A DNA stretch of 49,067 nucleotides from an uncultured Actinomycetes bacterium. GTDB taxonomy: Bacteria > Actinomycetota > Thermoleophilia > RBG-16-64-13. The DNA is taken from contig CAKZRW010000122.1 in NCBI GenBank assembly GCA_937148845.1, positions 1 through 49,067 on the forward strand, written 5' to 3'. A program made the translations under genes and the position numbers. This document shows positions 9,326 to 16,970 of the stretch, piece by piece. Below the pieces are notes generated by a model that was not told where the DNA came from, made no database searches, and saw nothing but the letters and a program-made list of their open reading frames with translations. How positions within the stretch are numbered: position 1 is the stretch's first letter; each line of letters opens with the position of its first letter.

Positions 9326-9362
9326 CGCGGCCTCCTTTGGGCAAGACGTGAGAACGTCGTTA

Positions 9363-9397
9363 GCTAAATGTTTAGCGCGATAAGGCCGCGGCGTCAA
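9363..9397 (-). promoter_or_regulatory. candidate promoter with overlapping palindromic operator for the acyl-CoA synthetase
   Basis: On the minus strand TTGACG (9392-9397) is followed after 17 bases by TAAACA (9369-9374). The -10 element is overlapped by the palindrome GCTAAATGTTTAGC (9363-9376), an arrangement typical of a repressor operator. It lies 38 bases before the acyl-CoA synthetase start and also faces the divergent ACT gene. The regulator is unknown. Confidence 0.35.
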
Positions 9398-9492
9398 ACT
9401 CCAAGCCATCCGTCCCCGGTCGGGTGCGTGTACTACAATCAACACTGGGAACGCCTGGAAGACGCTGTTCACAACTACGGAAAGGAGTGGCA

Positions 9493-9924
9493 GTGGACTT
9501 GCTGGTACAAAAAGAAGAGGTCTGGGCGGCTAGCATCGAAGACAAGCCTGGAGCTCTCGGGGAGGTGCTTTCCGCTCTCGCTGACGCCGGCGCTGATCTC
9601 GACTTCGTCATCGTGCGTAGAGCACCGGAGAAGCCGGGGACAGGGGTCATCTTTGTTACCCCCTTGCGGGGCGACCGAGAGTGGAGCGCTGCAGCCAATC
9701 TCGGCTTTTCGGTGACCAGCCGACTCCATTCAGTGCGGGTGGAGGGCCCCAACAAGAAGGGTATCGTCGCCGCTATGGCCAAAGCCATCGGTAAGGCGGG
9801 AATCAACTTGAGAGGTATGTCAGCGGCCGCGATCGGCACTCAGTTCGTGGCTCACTTCGGCGTTGATTCCGCTGAGGATGAGAAGGCGGTCATCGAACTG
9901 CTGTCAAACATGAAGCTGGACTGA
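9493..9924 (+). CDS. tandem ACT-domain protein
   Basis: 143 residues made of two ACT domains, the small ligand-binding fold used for allosteric control by amino acids. The first runs from about 9 to 65 (AASIEDKPGALGEVLSAL ... VIVRRAPEKPG) and the second from about 76 to 140 (VEGPNKKGIVAAMAKAIGKA ... FVAHFGVDSAEDE). No enzyme domain is attached, so it is probably a ligand sensor or a regulatory subunit; the ligand cannot be read. The GTG start at 9493 is chosen because AAAGGAG ends five bases before it; the open frame extends back to 9424 without a ribosome site. It is divergent from the acyl-CoA synthetase and lies 44 bases upstream of the NYN-domain gene, so the two probably share a transcript. 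Confidence 0.85.
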   Translation: MDLLVQKEEVWAASIEDKPGALGEVLSALADAGADLDFVIVRRAPEKPGTGVIFVTPLRGDREWSAAANLGFSVTSRLHSVRVEGPNKKGIVAAMAKAIGKAGINLRGMSAAAIGTQFVAHFGVDSAEDEKAVIELLSNMKLD

Positions 9925-9968
9925 ATACACGCCTGCCGGCGTGACCAGAACGAGAGGAGCACCCATTC

Positions 9969-10730
9969 ATGCCCGAGCCGGAACACACCCTTGCTGTGTT
10001 CATAGATTTCGAAAACCTGGCGGTAGGTTTCAAGCATCGCCGAGGGGAGTTCGACATTCACAAGATCCTTGAGCGCTTGGTGGAGAAAGGCAAGGTGATC
10101 GTCAAGAAGGCCTATGCCGACTGGAGCGAGTACAAGCAATACACTCGCACCCTTCACGAAAACGCCATCGAGCTCATCGAGATCCCCAAGCGGCAGATGA
10201 CCGGCAAGAACTCGGCTGACATCCGGCTGGCTGTCGACGCCATGGACCTGGCTTGGTCTAAGGAGCACATCGATACCTTCGTTATCGTGTCGGGCGACTC
10301 TGACTTCTCGCCGCTTGTCTCCAAGCTCAAGGAGAACGGCAAGCACGTGATCGGGCTGGGCATGAAGGCCTCCACTTCTGATCTCTTGGCCAGCAACTGT
10401 GACGAGTTCATCTTCTATGAGGACCTGGAGCAGCAGACTCCGCCGGCAGCTCCCACTCCCCAAGGGTTAGACATACCGCCGGACAAGAAGGAGGTCTTCG
10501 ATCTGCTGCTCGAATCCATCGCGGCACTCATGCGCGAGAACAAGCACCCCATTTTCGCCTCGATGGTGAAGGACACCATGCAGCGCAAGAAGCCTTCCTT
10601 CAACGAGGCGGCCTATGGCTATCGGAGCTTCAGCAGCCTGCTCCTCGATGCGGAGAAGCACCAGCTCATCAAACTGCACCGCGACAAGAAAGCGGGGTGG
10701 ACCTACGTGGTCGAAGGCTTCGTAGAGTAG
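9969..10730 (+). CDS. NYN-domain (PIN-like) ribonuclease-type protein with OST-HTH/LOTUS domain
   Basis: 253 residues. The N-terminal NYN domain (DUF88/LabA type) has a metal-site acidic set: Asp13 in FIDFENLA, Asp84 in NSADIRLAVDAMDLA, and Asp110/Asp112 in VSGDSDFSPLVSKLKE. These features are known from PIN-like RNases. A C-terminal domain (about 165-250; KKEVFDLLLESIAALM ... YGYRSFSSLLLDAEKHQLI) matches the OST-HTH/LOTUS winged-helix fold, an RNA-binding module. The likely role is RNA cleavage or RNA binding in the cytoplasm; the target is unknown. A GAGGAG lies about ten bases before the ATG. The gene ends before a very stable hairpin that separates it from the convergent CoA-transferase operon. 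Confidence 0.87.
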   Translation: MPEPEHTLAVFIDFENLAVGFKHRRGEFDIHKILERLVEKGKVIVKKAYADWSEYKQYTRTLHENAIELIEIPKRQMTGKNSADIRLAVDAMDLAWSKEHIDTFVIVSGDSDFSPLVSKLKENGKHVIGLGMKASTSDLLASNCDEFIFYEDLEQQTPPAAPTPQGLDIPPDKKEVFDLLLESIAALMRENKHPIFASMVKDTMQRKKPSFNEAAYGYRSFSSLLLDAEKHQLIKLHRDKKAGWTYVVEGFVE

Positions 10731-10750
10731 AGCTTGGGCACGAGGGAGAG

Positions 10751-10788
10751 CGGGGGCCGCTGCCGGGCGCGCCCGGCAGCGGCCCCCG
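10751..10788. terminator. strong GC-rich hairpin between convergent genes
   Basis: A perfect 18-bp inverted repeat (CGGGGGCCGCTGCCGGGC and its complement) with a 2-base centre. It lies 20 bases after the NYN-domain stop and 59 bases from the CoA-transferase stop, so it can serve both strands. No U-tract follows on either side. Confidence 0.75.
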
Positions 10789-10847
10789 CGCCTTCCAGCA
10801 AGAACCCTACGGCGTCCGGGGCTCTCGGGCCCTCCTGATCACTGGCC

Positions 10848-11618
10848 TCAGGCCCGTCCGATCACCAGACGCAGCGGGTCCACTTCTTCCCGCAACAGAC
10901 GCAGCTCTTCTTCAGTGGGCGGTTCGGTACGCCCGATGTCGTCCGCGATCAAGAGCTCGAAGCCGGTGTTTTCCTTCACCTGCGCCAGCTCCACGCCCGG
11001 GTTGAGCGATTCGACCATCATCTCCTTGGTCTCGGGATGGAACCCCATTACCGCGAGATCGGTGATGATCTTGTAAGGACCGCCCTCGGGCAAGCCGGCT
11101 TCTTCCCGAGCATTACCGCCCGTCAAGAATCCCGGAGAGGTGATAAAGTCGCACTTCTCCACGAAACGCGCTTTGCTGTGCACGGTCATGATCATGGTGC
11201 GCCAGCAGAACGAGGCGAAGTCGTTAGCACCCCCGCTGCCCGGGAAGCGGACCTTGGGCGTGTAGTAGTCCCCTATAAGAGTGGAATTGATGTTCCCATA
11301 CTTATCGATCTGAGCGCCGCCCAGAAAGGCGTAGTCCACCTGGCCCCTGGCACAGGTAGTCATCATCTCCGACATCCCTGCCGCCATGACGGCCTTGTAG
11401 AAAGTACGGGAGTCGCCGACCGAGATAGGCATCTGGGGCAGGAGGGGGGCCACCCCACCCGCCTCGAACAGGATGATGAGATTGGGGGAGTGGAGTTTCT
11501 GCGCCAACATGGCTGCCGCACAAGGAGCCCCCGTGCCGACCGCCACTGTCTTCCCGTCTTCGAGGTAACGGGAGGCGACGCAGATCATCATCTCCATGGT
11601 GTTGTATTCGGTTGCCAT
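10848..11618 (-). CDS. family I CoA-transferase, beta subunit (glutaconate CoA-transferase B-like)
   Basis: 256 residues. The catalytic subunit of two-subunit family I CoA-transferases moves CoA between acyl groups through a glutamyl-CoA thioester. The active-site glutamate is Glu52 in LIILFEAGGVAPLLP. Family segments FLGGAQIDKYGNINST and GSGGANDFASF are intact. Start ATG at 11618, with AAGGAG nine bases upstream. It follows the alpha subunit (31 bases apart, same strand), so they form one operon. In glutamate fermenters such an enzyme makes 2-hydroxyglutaryl-CoA for the dehydratase family seen at 3-5.5 kb. That would fit a shared pathway, but the genes are not adjacent and other acids (for example ketosteroid-degradation intermediates) are possible. 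Confidence 0.85.
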   Translation of the reverse strand: MATEYNTMEMMICVASRYLEDGKTVAVGTGAPCAAAMLAQKLHSPNLIILFEAGGVAPLLPQMPISVGDSRTFYKAVMAAGMSEMMTTCARGQVDYAFLGGAQIDKYGNINSTLIGDYYTPKVRFPGSGGANDFASFCWRTMIMTVHSKARFVEKCDFITSPGFLTGGNAREEAGLPEGGPYKIITDLAVMGFHPETKEMMVESLNPGVELAQVKENTGFELLIADDIGRTEPPTEEELRLLREEVDPLRLVIGRA

Positions 11619-11649
11619 CGTACGTGTGCTCCTTAGGCCGCCGGCCTTA

Positions 11650-12633
11650 TCAGTCGTTTACCAGGTGTTCCAGTTTACGCAGCTCCTCGATCCGCTTCAG
11701 CCCGCCACACTTTTCGAGATACTCCTCGAAATTGGCGCTGCTATAGATGTAGTGATCAAGGAAGCGAGCGAATTCTTCTGGATCCTTTTCGGCTTTGAGC
11801 CACGCGGCCAGATGCTCCTCGTCGGAGAAATAGAGATAGGGCATGTTGCCCGGGTAGCTACCGTAGGGAACCTCAACCACCGCGTCGACCAGGTAGAAGG
11901 GGATGGAGGTCGCGGTCGGGTTGTCTCTTATGACTGAATTAGGGACTATCTGCTCGGTCGTGATGATGAGATGTTTGGCCGCCCGGGCCAGTTCCAGATC
12001 GGCGACCGAGATCCCTCGGATGACAGAATTGCCATAGACATCGGCTTCGTGTACGTGAATGGCAGCTACATCTGGCCAGCAGGCTGGGACGGCCGCATAC
12101 TTCTTACCCGTGAAGGGACACTCGATGACTTTGGCGCCCGACATCTGGAACGTATCGGTGCCAAGGACACTGCGTAAGATGCCGAAGGACACCCCGTCCG
12201 CAGCCGCCTTCAAGCGAACATCGAGCGCGTAGTTAGTCCACTCCGTCACTTGGACTTCGCCCGACTCCATATACCGACGGGCATTAGGTGACAGGCCGCG
12301 GGCTTCCAACCCCACGATATAGGCGGCGTCCACCCGGTTGAAACACTTGCCTGCCGCCAGCACCTGGAAATCATGGGTGGAGGTGTGACCGAGGAAGCCT
12401 AGGTTCTTCTTGCGCTGCCGCACGATCTCGTGCACGATCGCGTTGGGGATACGATTGGCTCCAAAACCCCCGATCGCCAGATAGTCCCCGTCATGGACGA
12501 ACTTTTCGACCGCCTCTTTGGCAGTCATCCGTTTGTCCACCATCGCCCGGGACTTGTTGCGGAAGAACTCCCGGGCTTTGTCGGGGTCGGGGTCGGTGAA
12601 GATCGGGTTCTTGCCTTGCTCCAGCACTTCCAT
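11650..12633 (-). CDS. family I CoA-transferase, alpha subunit (glutaconate CoA-transferase A-like)
   Basis: 327 residues. The alpha subunit holds the CoA-binding part of the heteromer. Visible family features are MTAKEAVEKFVHDGDYLAIG followed by GFGANRIPNAIVHEI near the N-terminus, IHVHEADVYGNSVIRG, and HLIITTEQIVP before the C-terminal helices. The ATG at 12633 (MEVLEQGKN) is chosen because GGAGAGGAT lies directly upstream; the longer reading to 12690 has no ribosome site. It is the first gene of the two-gene operon with the beta subunit. The first 35 residues before the core (NPIFTDPDPDKAREFFRNKS) are an extension, also seen in some clostridial-type glutaconate transferases as far as I recall. 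Confidence 0.85.
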   Translation of the reverse strand: MEVLEQGKNPIFTDPDPDKAREFFRNKSRAMVDKRMTAKEAVEKFVHDGDYLAIGGFGANRIPNAIVHEIVRQRKKNLGFLGHTSTHDFQVLAAGKCFNRVDAAYIVGLEARGLSPNARRYMESGEVQVTEWTNYALDVRLKAAADGVSFGILRSVLGTDTFQMSGAKVIECPFTGKKYAAVPACWPDVAAIHVHEADVYGNSVIRGISVADLELARAAKHLIITTEQIVPNSVIRDNPTATSIPFYLVDAVVEVPYGSYPGNMPYLYFSDEEHLAAWLKAEKDPEEFARFLDHYIYSSANFEEYLEKCGGLKRIEELRKLEHLVND

Positions 12634-12749
12634 ATCCTCTCCTCTACAGTGTTTACCGGCCAGGCAGACGAGCCCACCCCTTCTCGTCACGCGGCCGGGC
12701 GACGACCTTCAATCAAATAGCGAAGGCTACCACGAATAAGTGAACAGCA

Positions 12750-13667
12750 TCAGTCCGCGGGAACGACCTCCCAGAACTTCTTCATGGCCTCGCGATACCT
12801 ATCACGAGCCTCCCGCCCCTTGTCGAAGGCACCCGTGGCGTCCTCGCCGTTCCACATGGCCTCGATGCCTTGCAGTGTGTACCAGATACGGTCATCCATG
12901 TATTGGGCCGCCTCGTCCAGCCATTGGTCTGCTTCCTCGAAGCCAGGAGCCAAGGGCAGGTAGCCGAGTTCGTTGTAAGCTTTCTCCAGGTCCTGCATCG
13001 TGGCACTGAGTTCGTCATAGATACCCTGAGGGACACGAGGCGCAGTTTGATTGATCTTATCTGCCAACTTGGGAATACGCTGGTCATACTCCTCCAGCCG
13101 CTTGATCATGTTACCGACGGCCACTAGATAGTCCTGGATGGTGTAGCCCGTGGTGGGAGTCGTCGACGGCACACTCGAGGAGGTAGTCGTATCCATACTG
13201 AGAGAGGTGGACGTGACTTCGGTCGCAGTGGTCGTGGTCCCGATCACGACAGTCGTATTCGTCGCCCCGGAGTCGCGCACCAACAGCCAGGTACCGACCC
13301 CGATCCCGGCCAGTATCACCACAGTGGCAGCAATGATACCCGCGATGAGGGCACCTTGCCCTCCTTTGGGACGCCCCCCAGGCGGACCTCCCCAGCCAGG
13401 CCCGTAGCCAGCCCTGACCAGAGTCGGTTGCTCCGCCGGAGAGCTTGGCGGAGGCCCCTCCGGCTGAGAAAACCGGACCGTCGGCTGTTCCGGAAACGGC
13501 GGCTGCTCGCCGGCCCTCGGTTGCTCGATAAGCGTCGGCTCCTCGCCGAGCATCGGCTGCTCGCCGACCGCTTCCATCGGCTCAGTCGGCACCGCCAGAG
13601 GCGCCCCGCAATACTTGCAGAAACGTTTTCCTTTCTCCACTGGCTGACCGCAATTTGAACAGAACAT
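12750..13667 (-). CDS. zinc-ribbon membrane protein with Ser/Thr-rich stalk
   Basis: 305 residues. The order is: an N-terminal zinc ribbon (CSNCGQPV ... CKYCG; Cys3, Cys6, Cys17, Cys20); a Pro/Glu/Gln-rich cytoplasmic segment with repeated EQP/EEP motifs (about 35-82); a Gly-rich linker; one membrane helix (about 105-130, ALIAGIIAATVVILAGIGVG); a Thr/Ser stalk (about 137-174); and an outer helical domain (about 175-305) rich in Glu, Asp, Trp and Tyr. I do not recognise the outer domain. The architecture (zinc ribbon, TM, extracellular part) is common in Gram-positive envelope proteins of unknown role. Start ATG at 13667, with AGGAGG seven bases upstream; the longer reading to 13709 is unsupported. 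The stalk is strongly repetitive (TTTT, TTSSSVPSTTPTT). Confidence 0.75.
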   Translation of the reverse strand: MFCSNCGQPVEKGKRFCKYCGAPLAVPTEPMEAVGEQPMLGEEPTLIEQPRAGEQPPFPEQPTVRFSQPEGPPPSSPAEQPTLVRAGYGPGWGGPPGGRPKGGQGALIAGIIAATVVILAGIGVGTWLLVRDSGATNTTVVIGTTTTATEVTSTSLSMDTTTSSSVPSTTPTTGYTIQDYLVAVGNMIKRLEEYDQRIPKLADKINQTAPRVPQGIYDELSATMQDLEKAYNELGYLPLAPGFEEADQWLDEAAQYMDDRIWYTLQGIEAMWNGEDATGAFDKGREARDRYREAMKKFWEVVPAD

Positions 13668-13749
13668 GGCCCCTCCTAATCTCCCCGATCCCCCACTGGC
13701 CAGCCACACGCTTGAGGTCTCCCGGACCCTAGCTCCTCCGGCCCCCGGC

Positions 13750-14766
13750 TCAGGCAGACTCAGCCTGGCGACCGAGGCTGGGAGTCTTGCGCGCGACTCT
13801 CAGATTCTCCGCAATCAGTCTCCCCAAAGGCCTCTCGGTGCTCGCCCGGATGGAAACGTAGCACTGGTCACAGCTCTTTCGCGTCGCCCGAAAGCCGACC
13901 ACCGCCTCCCGGCGTGATGCATACTGCAGCTCCGGCCACATCGAACAGGCATTGATCAGACCGTCGGGACGCACCACTAAGAACCTCCGCCCCGCCTGGC
14001 AGCCGCCCAGCCCGCCCTGAGCAAAGAACCGAAAGGTCTGCTCCAAGATGTAGTCGGAGTTCATGACCGTGCCTGACCGCCGTTTGTGCTCTTTGAGCCA
14101 ATCGAAATGCTGACGGAGAATCGCCAGGTCCTCGCTGGCCCGTATGCACAGGCTCGTATCCCCCGTGCGCAGGCAGCTATAGGCGCTGAAGGAGATTGGC
14201 ACTCCCCATTCCTCAGCCTTGGCGACGAGACCCGGGACCTCCGTGAAATTGGCGTGAGTCAGGGCCGAATTAAGGCAGATGTTTTTTCGGCCGTACTTCT
14301 TGGCCAGGTAAGGGATCAGCTCGCTCATTTTGGCGAACAGACCGGGAACCCGGCGGAAGTCATCATGGCGGTCATCTGGAAAGTCGAGCGACACCGAGAA
14401 GATGGACACTCCCGCCTCTGTCAAGTCCAAGTAGCGCTCTTCCGTCATCAACCACCAGTTGCTCACCAGCACGACCATGGGCAGACCGCTCGGACGCTTG
14501 ACCGCACGCACGATACTCTCGAGGTCTTTACGTAGGAGAGGCTCGCCCCCGGAGAGCTGACATACTCCGGGTTTGAGCTCGCGAGAGTAGCGCTGATAGT
14601 CCCCGGGATCCATGACCAGAGCCTCGTTCTTGAGTCCGCCCTTGTCGCAGTGACGACAATCAGCTACGCAGGAATGGGTCACCTCGAACGACACGCAGAG
14701 AGGCCAACCCTTGGCCCGGTTCCAAAGAGTCCGCACCCCTAGTTTCGCCGATTCCGTGGTCTTCAA
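13750..14766 (-). CDS. radical SAM protein with C-terminal Cys-rich (SPASM/twitch-like) region
   Basis: About 338 residues. The radical SAM cluster motif CxxxCxxC is SCVADCRHC (Cys33, Cys37, Cys40). It is followed by the SAM-binding GGEPLLRKDL and a partial TIM barrel. The C-terminal half has further cysteines (GGCQAGRRF, INACSMWPE, SCDQCYV) in the pattern of a SPASM/twitch domain that binds an auxiliary Fe-S cluster. The reaction is unknown. Such proteins often modify peptides or serve as PqqE/MoaA-like enzymes, but no precursor peptide is evident beside it. A TTG at 14766 with GGAAGGA upstream is the best-supported start; a GTG at 14805 would add 13 residues without a ribosome site. The stop is 82 bases upstream of the zinc-ribbon gene on the same strand, so they may share a transcript. 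Confidence 0.8.
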   Translation of the reverse strand: MKTTESAKLGVRTLWNRAKGWPLCVSFEVTHSCVADCRHCDKGGLKNEALVMDPGDYQRYSRELKPGVCQLSGGEPLLRKDLESIVRAVKRPSGLPMVVLVSNWWLMTEERYLDLTEAGVSIFSVSLDFPDDRHDDFRRVPGLFAKMSELIPYLAKKYGRKNICLNSALTHANFTEVPGLVAKAEEWGVPISFSAYSCLRTGDTSLCIRASEDLAILRQHFDWLKEHKRRSGTVMNSDYILEQTFRFFAQGGLGGCQAGRRFLVVRPDGLINACSMWPELQYASRREAVVGFRATRKSCDQCYVSIRASTERPLGRLIAENLRVARKTPSLGRQAESA

Positions 14767-14921
14767 AGGCTGTCCTTCCTTGCGGTCGTAGACCTTACCA
14801 GACACACTCTAGCACTCGAGCGGTTCATCTGGGCTGACCAAAGAACGGCCCAGTAGCGACGGCCTACCGGGAGCGCGGTATCCTCGCATTGCCCCGGGAC
14901 AGTTGATGCTAGGATGCTCTT

Positions 14922-16247
14922 GTGCTTGACCACATCGCGGATCTTCTGAAGGCACTTGGCATAGCCGCTCCCGGACGGCTGGGGTGGGTGACCGTCATCC
15001 TCACGTTCGTCATCGCAGTCCTGGCTGCCTGGAGCCTGACGCCGCGCGTCCGGGTCTTCTGCCTGAGGGTCGGCTGGGCCGACGAACCAAGTCCAAGGCG
15101 TTTGAACCAAGAGCCTCTTCCCAATGCAGGTGGGCTAGCCATCTATGCCGCGGTCATCTTGGCCCTGGTGATAGCCACTTTGTTGCGGCCCATTCTGATC
15201 AGCGAGGTCCAGATCCAGTTGCTGGCCATGCTCCTGGGGGGTTCCTTCCTCCTCATCACAGGCTTCATCGACGACCAGTACGGCCTCCCTCCTGCCCTGA
15301 AGCTGGCGGTCCAGGTGGTGGCCGCTCTCCTCTTGGTGAGCGTCGGCATCCGCATCGGTTTCGCGGACAGCGGGAGTGGGGCCACGGCCGTTTCCATCCT
15401 CGTCACCTTCGCTTGGCTCATCGGCATCACCAACGCCATCAACCTGGTGGATGGGGTCGACGGACTAGCCGGAGGCGTCGGCTTCATCACCGGGATGAGC
15501 CTACTGGCAGTCTCAGCCCAGAACAAAGCGACCGCCGCTGCTACCCTGGTCCTGGCTGCGCTGGCGGGAGCCGCCCTCGGCTTCCTCCGACACAACTTCC
15601 CGCCCTCCCGCATCATCATGGGCGATAGCGGAGCTTACTTCCTCGGTTTCGTGCTTGCAGCCACCAGTATCCTGGGCCAGGTCAAGATCACGACCGTCTT
15701 CGCGTTGGTGCCCACTGTTCTTTTCCTGTTTCTTCCGCTACTGGATACTGTCCAGGTCTTTCTGCGACGACTTTTCAAGCGCAAGAACCCGCTTTCTTCC
15801 CCAGGCACCGACCACCTCCACCACCGGCTCTTGGCCTCAGGCCTCTCACAACTGCGCACCACCCTCATCCTTTGGGCCGTCACCATGGTCGCCAATATCG
15901 TGGCAATGGCCATCCAGGGGATGTCGGCCCTCCAGATCGGCATGACCACCGTGGTCATTGTGGCCTTGCTAGGTTTCACCGTCTGGCGGAGAAGACATGC
16001 CCTGGAGCGGGGGACTCCGGCGGCCAAGGCCGGCGCCGCTCCAGCGGCCGCCGAGGGTAGCGCTGCTCCTGCGACTGGCCTGGGGGGCGACGCTGGCTCT
16101 GCCGCTGTAGGCAGCCCAGCTCATATCGCTGACGCCGATGACACAGCCAGTGTTGCCGGCCCCGGTGCCCTCGCTGGGACCGCGGGCGCGGTTTCGGGTC
16201 CTTCGGGGCGGAGCGAGGACTCGCCTCCCCAGCCTCCTGAACGGTAG
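14922..16247 (+). CDS. WecA/TagO-type undecaprenyl-phosphate sugar-1-phosphate transferase
   Basis: 441 residues. An integral membrane enzyme of the MraY/WecA family that transfers a HexNAc-1-phosphate from a UDP-sugar to undecaprenyl phosphate, starting synthesis of wall polymers. About ten or eleven membrane helices are predicted. The motifs are Asp117-Asp118 in GFIDDQYGLPPALK, NAINLVDGVDGLAGG (about 171-185), MGDSGAYFLGF and the cytoplasmic His motif TDHLHHRLL. The transmembrane part ends near residue 355. A low-complexity Ala/Gly/Ser/Pro tail of roughly 75 residues follows and is unusual. The GTG start at 14922 has only a weak AGGA upstream. MraY itself is less likely because the NLVDGVDGLAGG and HLHHRL patterns are those of WecA/TagO. 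Confidence 0.87.
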   Translation: MLDHIADLLKALGIAAPGRLGWVTVILTFVIAVLAAWSLTPRVRVFCLRVGWADEPSPRRLNQEPLPNAGGLAIYAAVILALVIATLLRPILISEVQIQLLAMLLGGSFLLITGFIDDQYGLPPALKLAVQVVAALLLVSVGIRIGFADSGSGATAVSILVTFAWLIGITNAINLVDGVDGLAGGVGFITGMSLLAVSAQNKATAAATLVLAALAGAALGFLRHNFPPSRIIMGDSGAYFLGFVLAATSILGQVKITTVFALVPTVLFLFLPLLDTVQVFLRRLFKRKNPLSSPGTDHLHHRLLASGLSQLRTTLILWAVTMVANIVAMAIQGMSALQIGMTTVVIVALLGFTVWRRRHALERGTPAAKAGAAPAAAEGSAAPATGLGGDAGSAAVGSPAHIADADDTASVAGPGALAGTAGAVSGPSGRSEDSPPQPPER

Positions 16248-16464
16248 GGCAGCCCAGACCGTACGAAACCTCTCTCCTCTGCGCTCCGTCATATGGGCTA
16301 GGGGAGAAAGAGGTCGACAAGCCCACTCGGCAAGGCCACGGCAGAGAAGGCGCATGGGTCACGAACTGATATCAGGACCACGGTTGTGGACAAGATCAAC
16401 GCCAGATTCTTGCCGCGCTACGCCAGAGCTGACTGTCACCACCGCAAACGGAGGGAGGCACACC

Positions 16465-16911
16465 ATGATCCACTCGAGACGACGGAAGCTGGTCGCTGGA
16501 GCAGTCGCCTTGTTCCTGGTCATTGCTGTAATCGGCATGACAGCCACAGGCTGCGGAGCTTCGGCTAACGCCAGCGGAGGCGTTTTCAAGCTCACCGAAG
16601 CTGACAGCGGCAAGATCCTCGACGTGAAGACAGGTGACACGATCGAAGTCGTGATCGCGGGAAATCCCACCACTGGTTACGAATGGACAGCAGCCCTGGA
16701 CCCGGCGTCGTCTGCCCTTCTTGGGCAGGTGGGCGAGCCCACCTACACCCCCGATTCCACCGACCAGATGCTCGTAGGAAGCGGCGGCACCTACGTGTTC
16801 AAATTCAAGGCGATCAAGAGCGGCCGGGCCATGCTCAAGCTGGTGTATGCGCGCTCTTTTGAGAACGTCGAACCCATCCAGACCTTCACCGCCACAGTGA
16901 ACATCAAGTAG
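16465..16911 (+). CDS. chagasin-like (I42) peptidase-inhibitor lipoprotein
   Basis: 148 residues. A signal peptide ends in the lipobox-like ATGC, giving lipidated Cys30. The mature part is a small beta domain with the chagasin/ICP loops: NPTTGYEW (loop 2, the family's NPTTG hallmark), GSGGTYVFKFKA (loop 4 region) and RSFENVEP (in place of the usual RPW-type loop 6). The family blocks papain-like cysteine peptidases, so this is likely to protect against, or control, an exported Cys peptidase. The ATG at 16465 is chosen because GGAGGGAGG lies just upstream; the open frame to 16138 is not supported. It ends before a strong hairpin shared with the convergent lipoprotein gene. Confidence 0.8.
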   Translation: MIHSRRRKLVAGAVALFLVIAVIGMTATGCGASANASGGVFKLTEADSGKILDVKTGDTIEVVIAGNPTTGYEWTAALDPASSALLGQVGEPTYTPDSTDQMLVGSGGTYVFKFKAIKSGRAMLKLVYARSFENVEPIQTFTATVNIK

Positions 16912-16937
16912 ACAAAGGACTTCTGCTCGGCACCCGG

Positions 16938-16970
16938 GCGGGGCCCGGCGGCGTTGCCGCCGGGCCCCGC
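16938..16970. terminator. GC-rich hairpin between convergent lipoprotein genes
   Basis: A perfect 15-bp stem (GCGGGGCCCGGCGGC and complement) with a GTT loop. Its right arm abuts the stop codon of the reverse-strand gene at 16971. No U-tract is present. It is similar in style to the hairpin at 10751-10788, so GC-rich stems without U-tracts appear to be the normal terminator type here. Confidence 0.7.
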
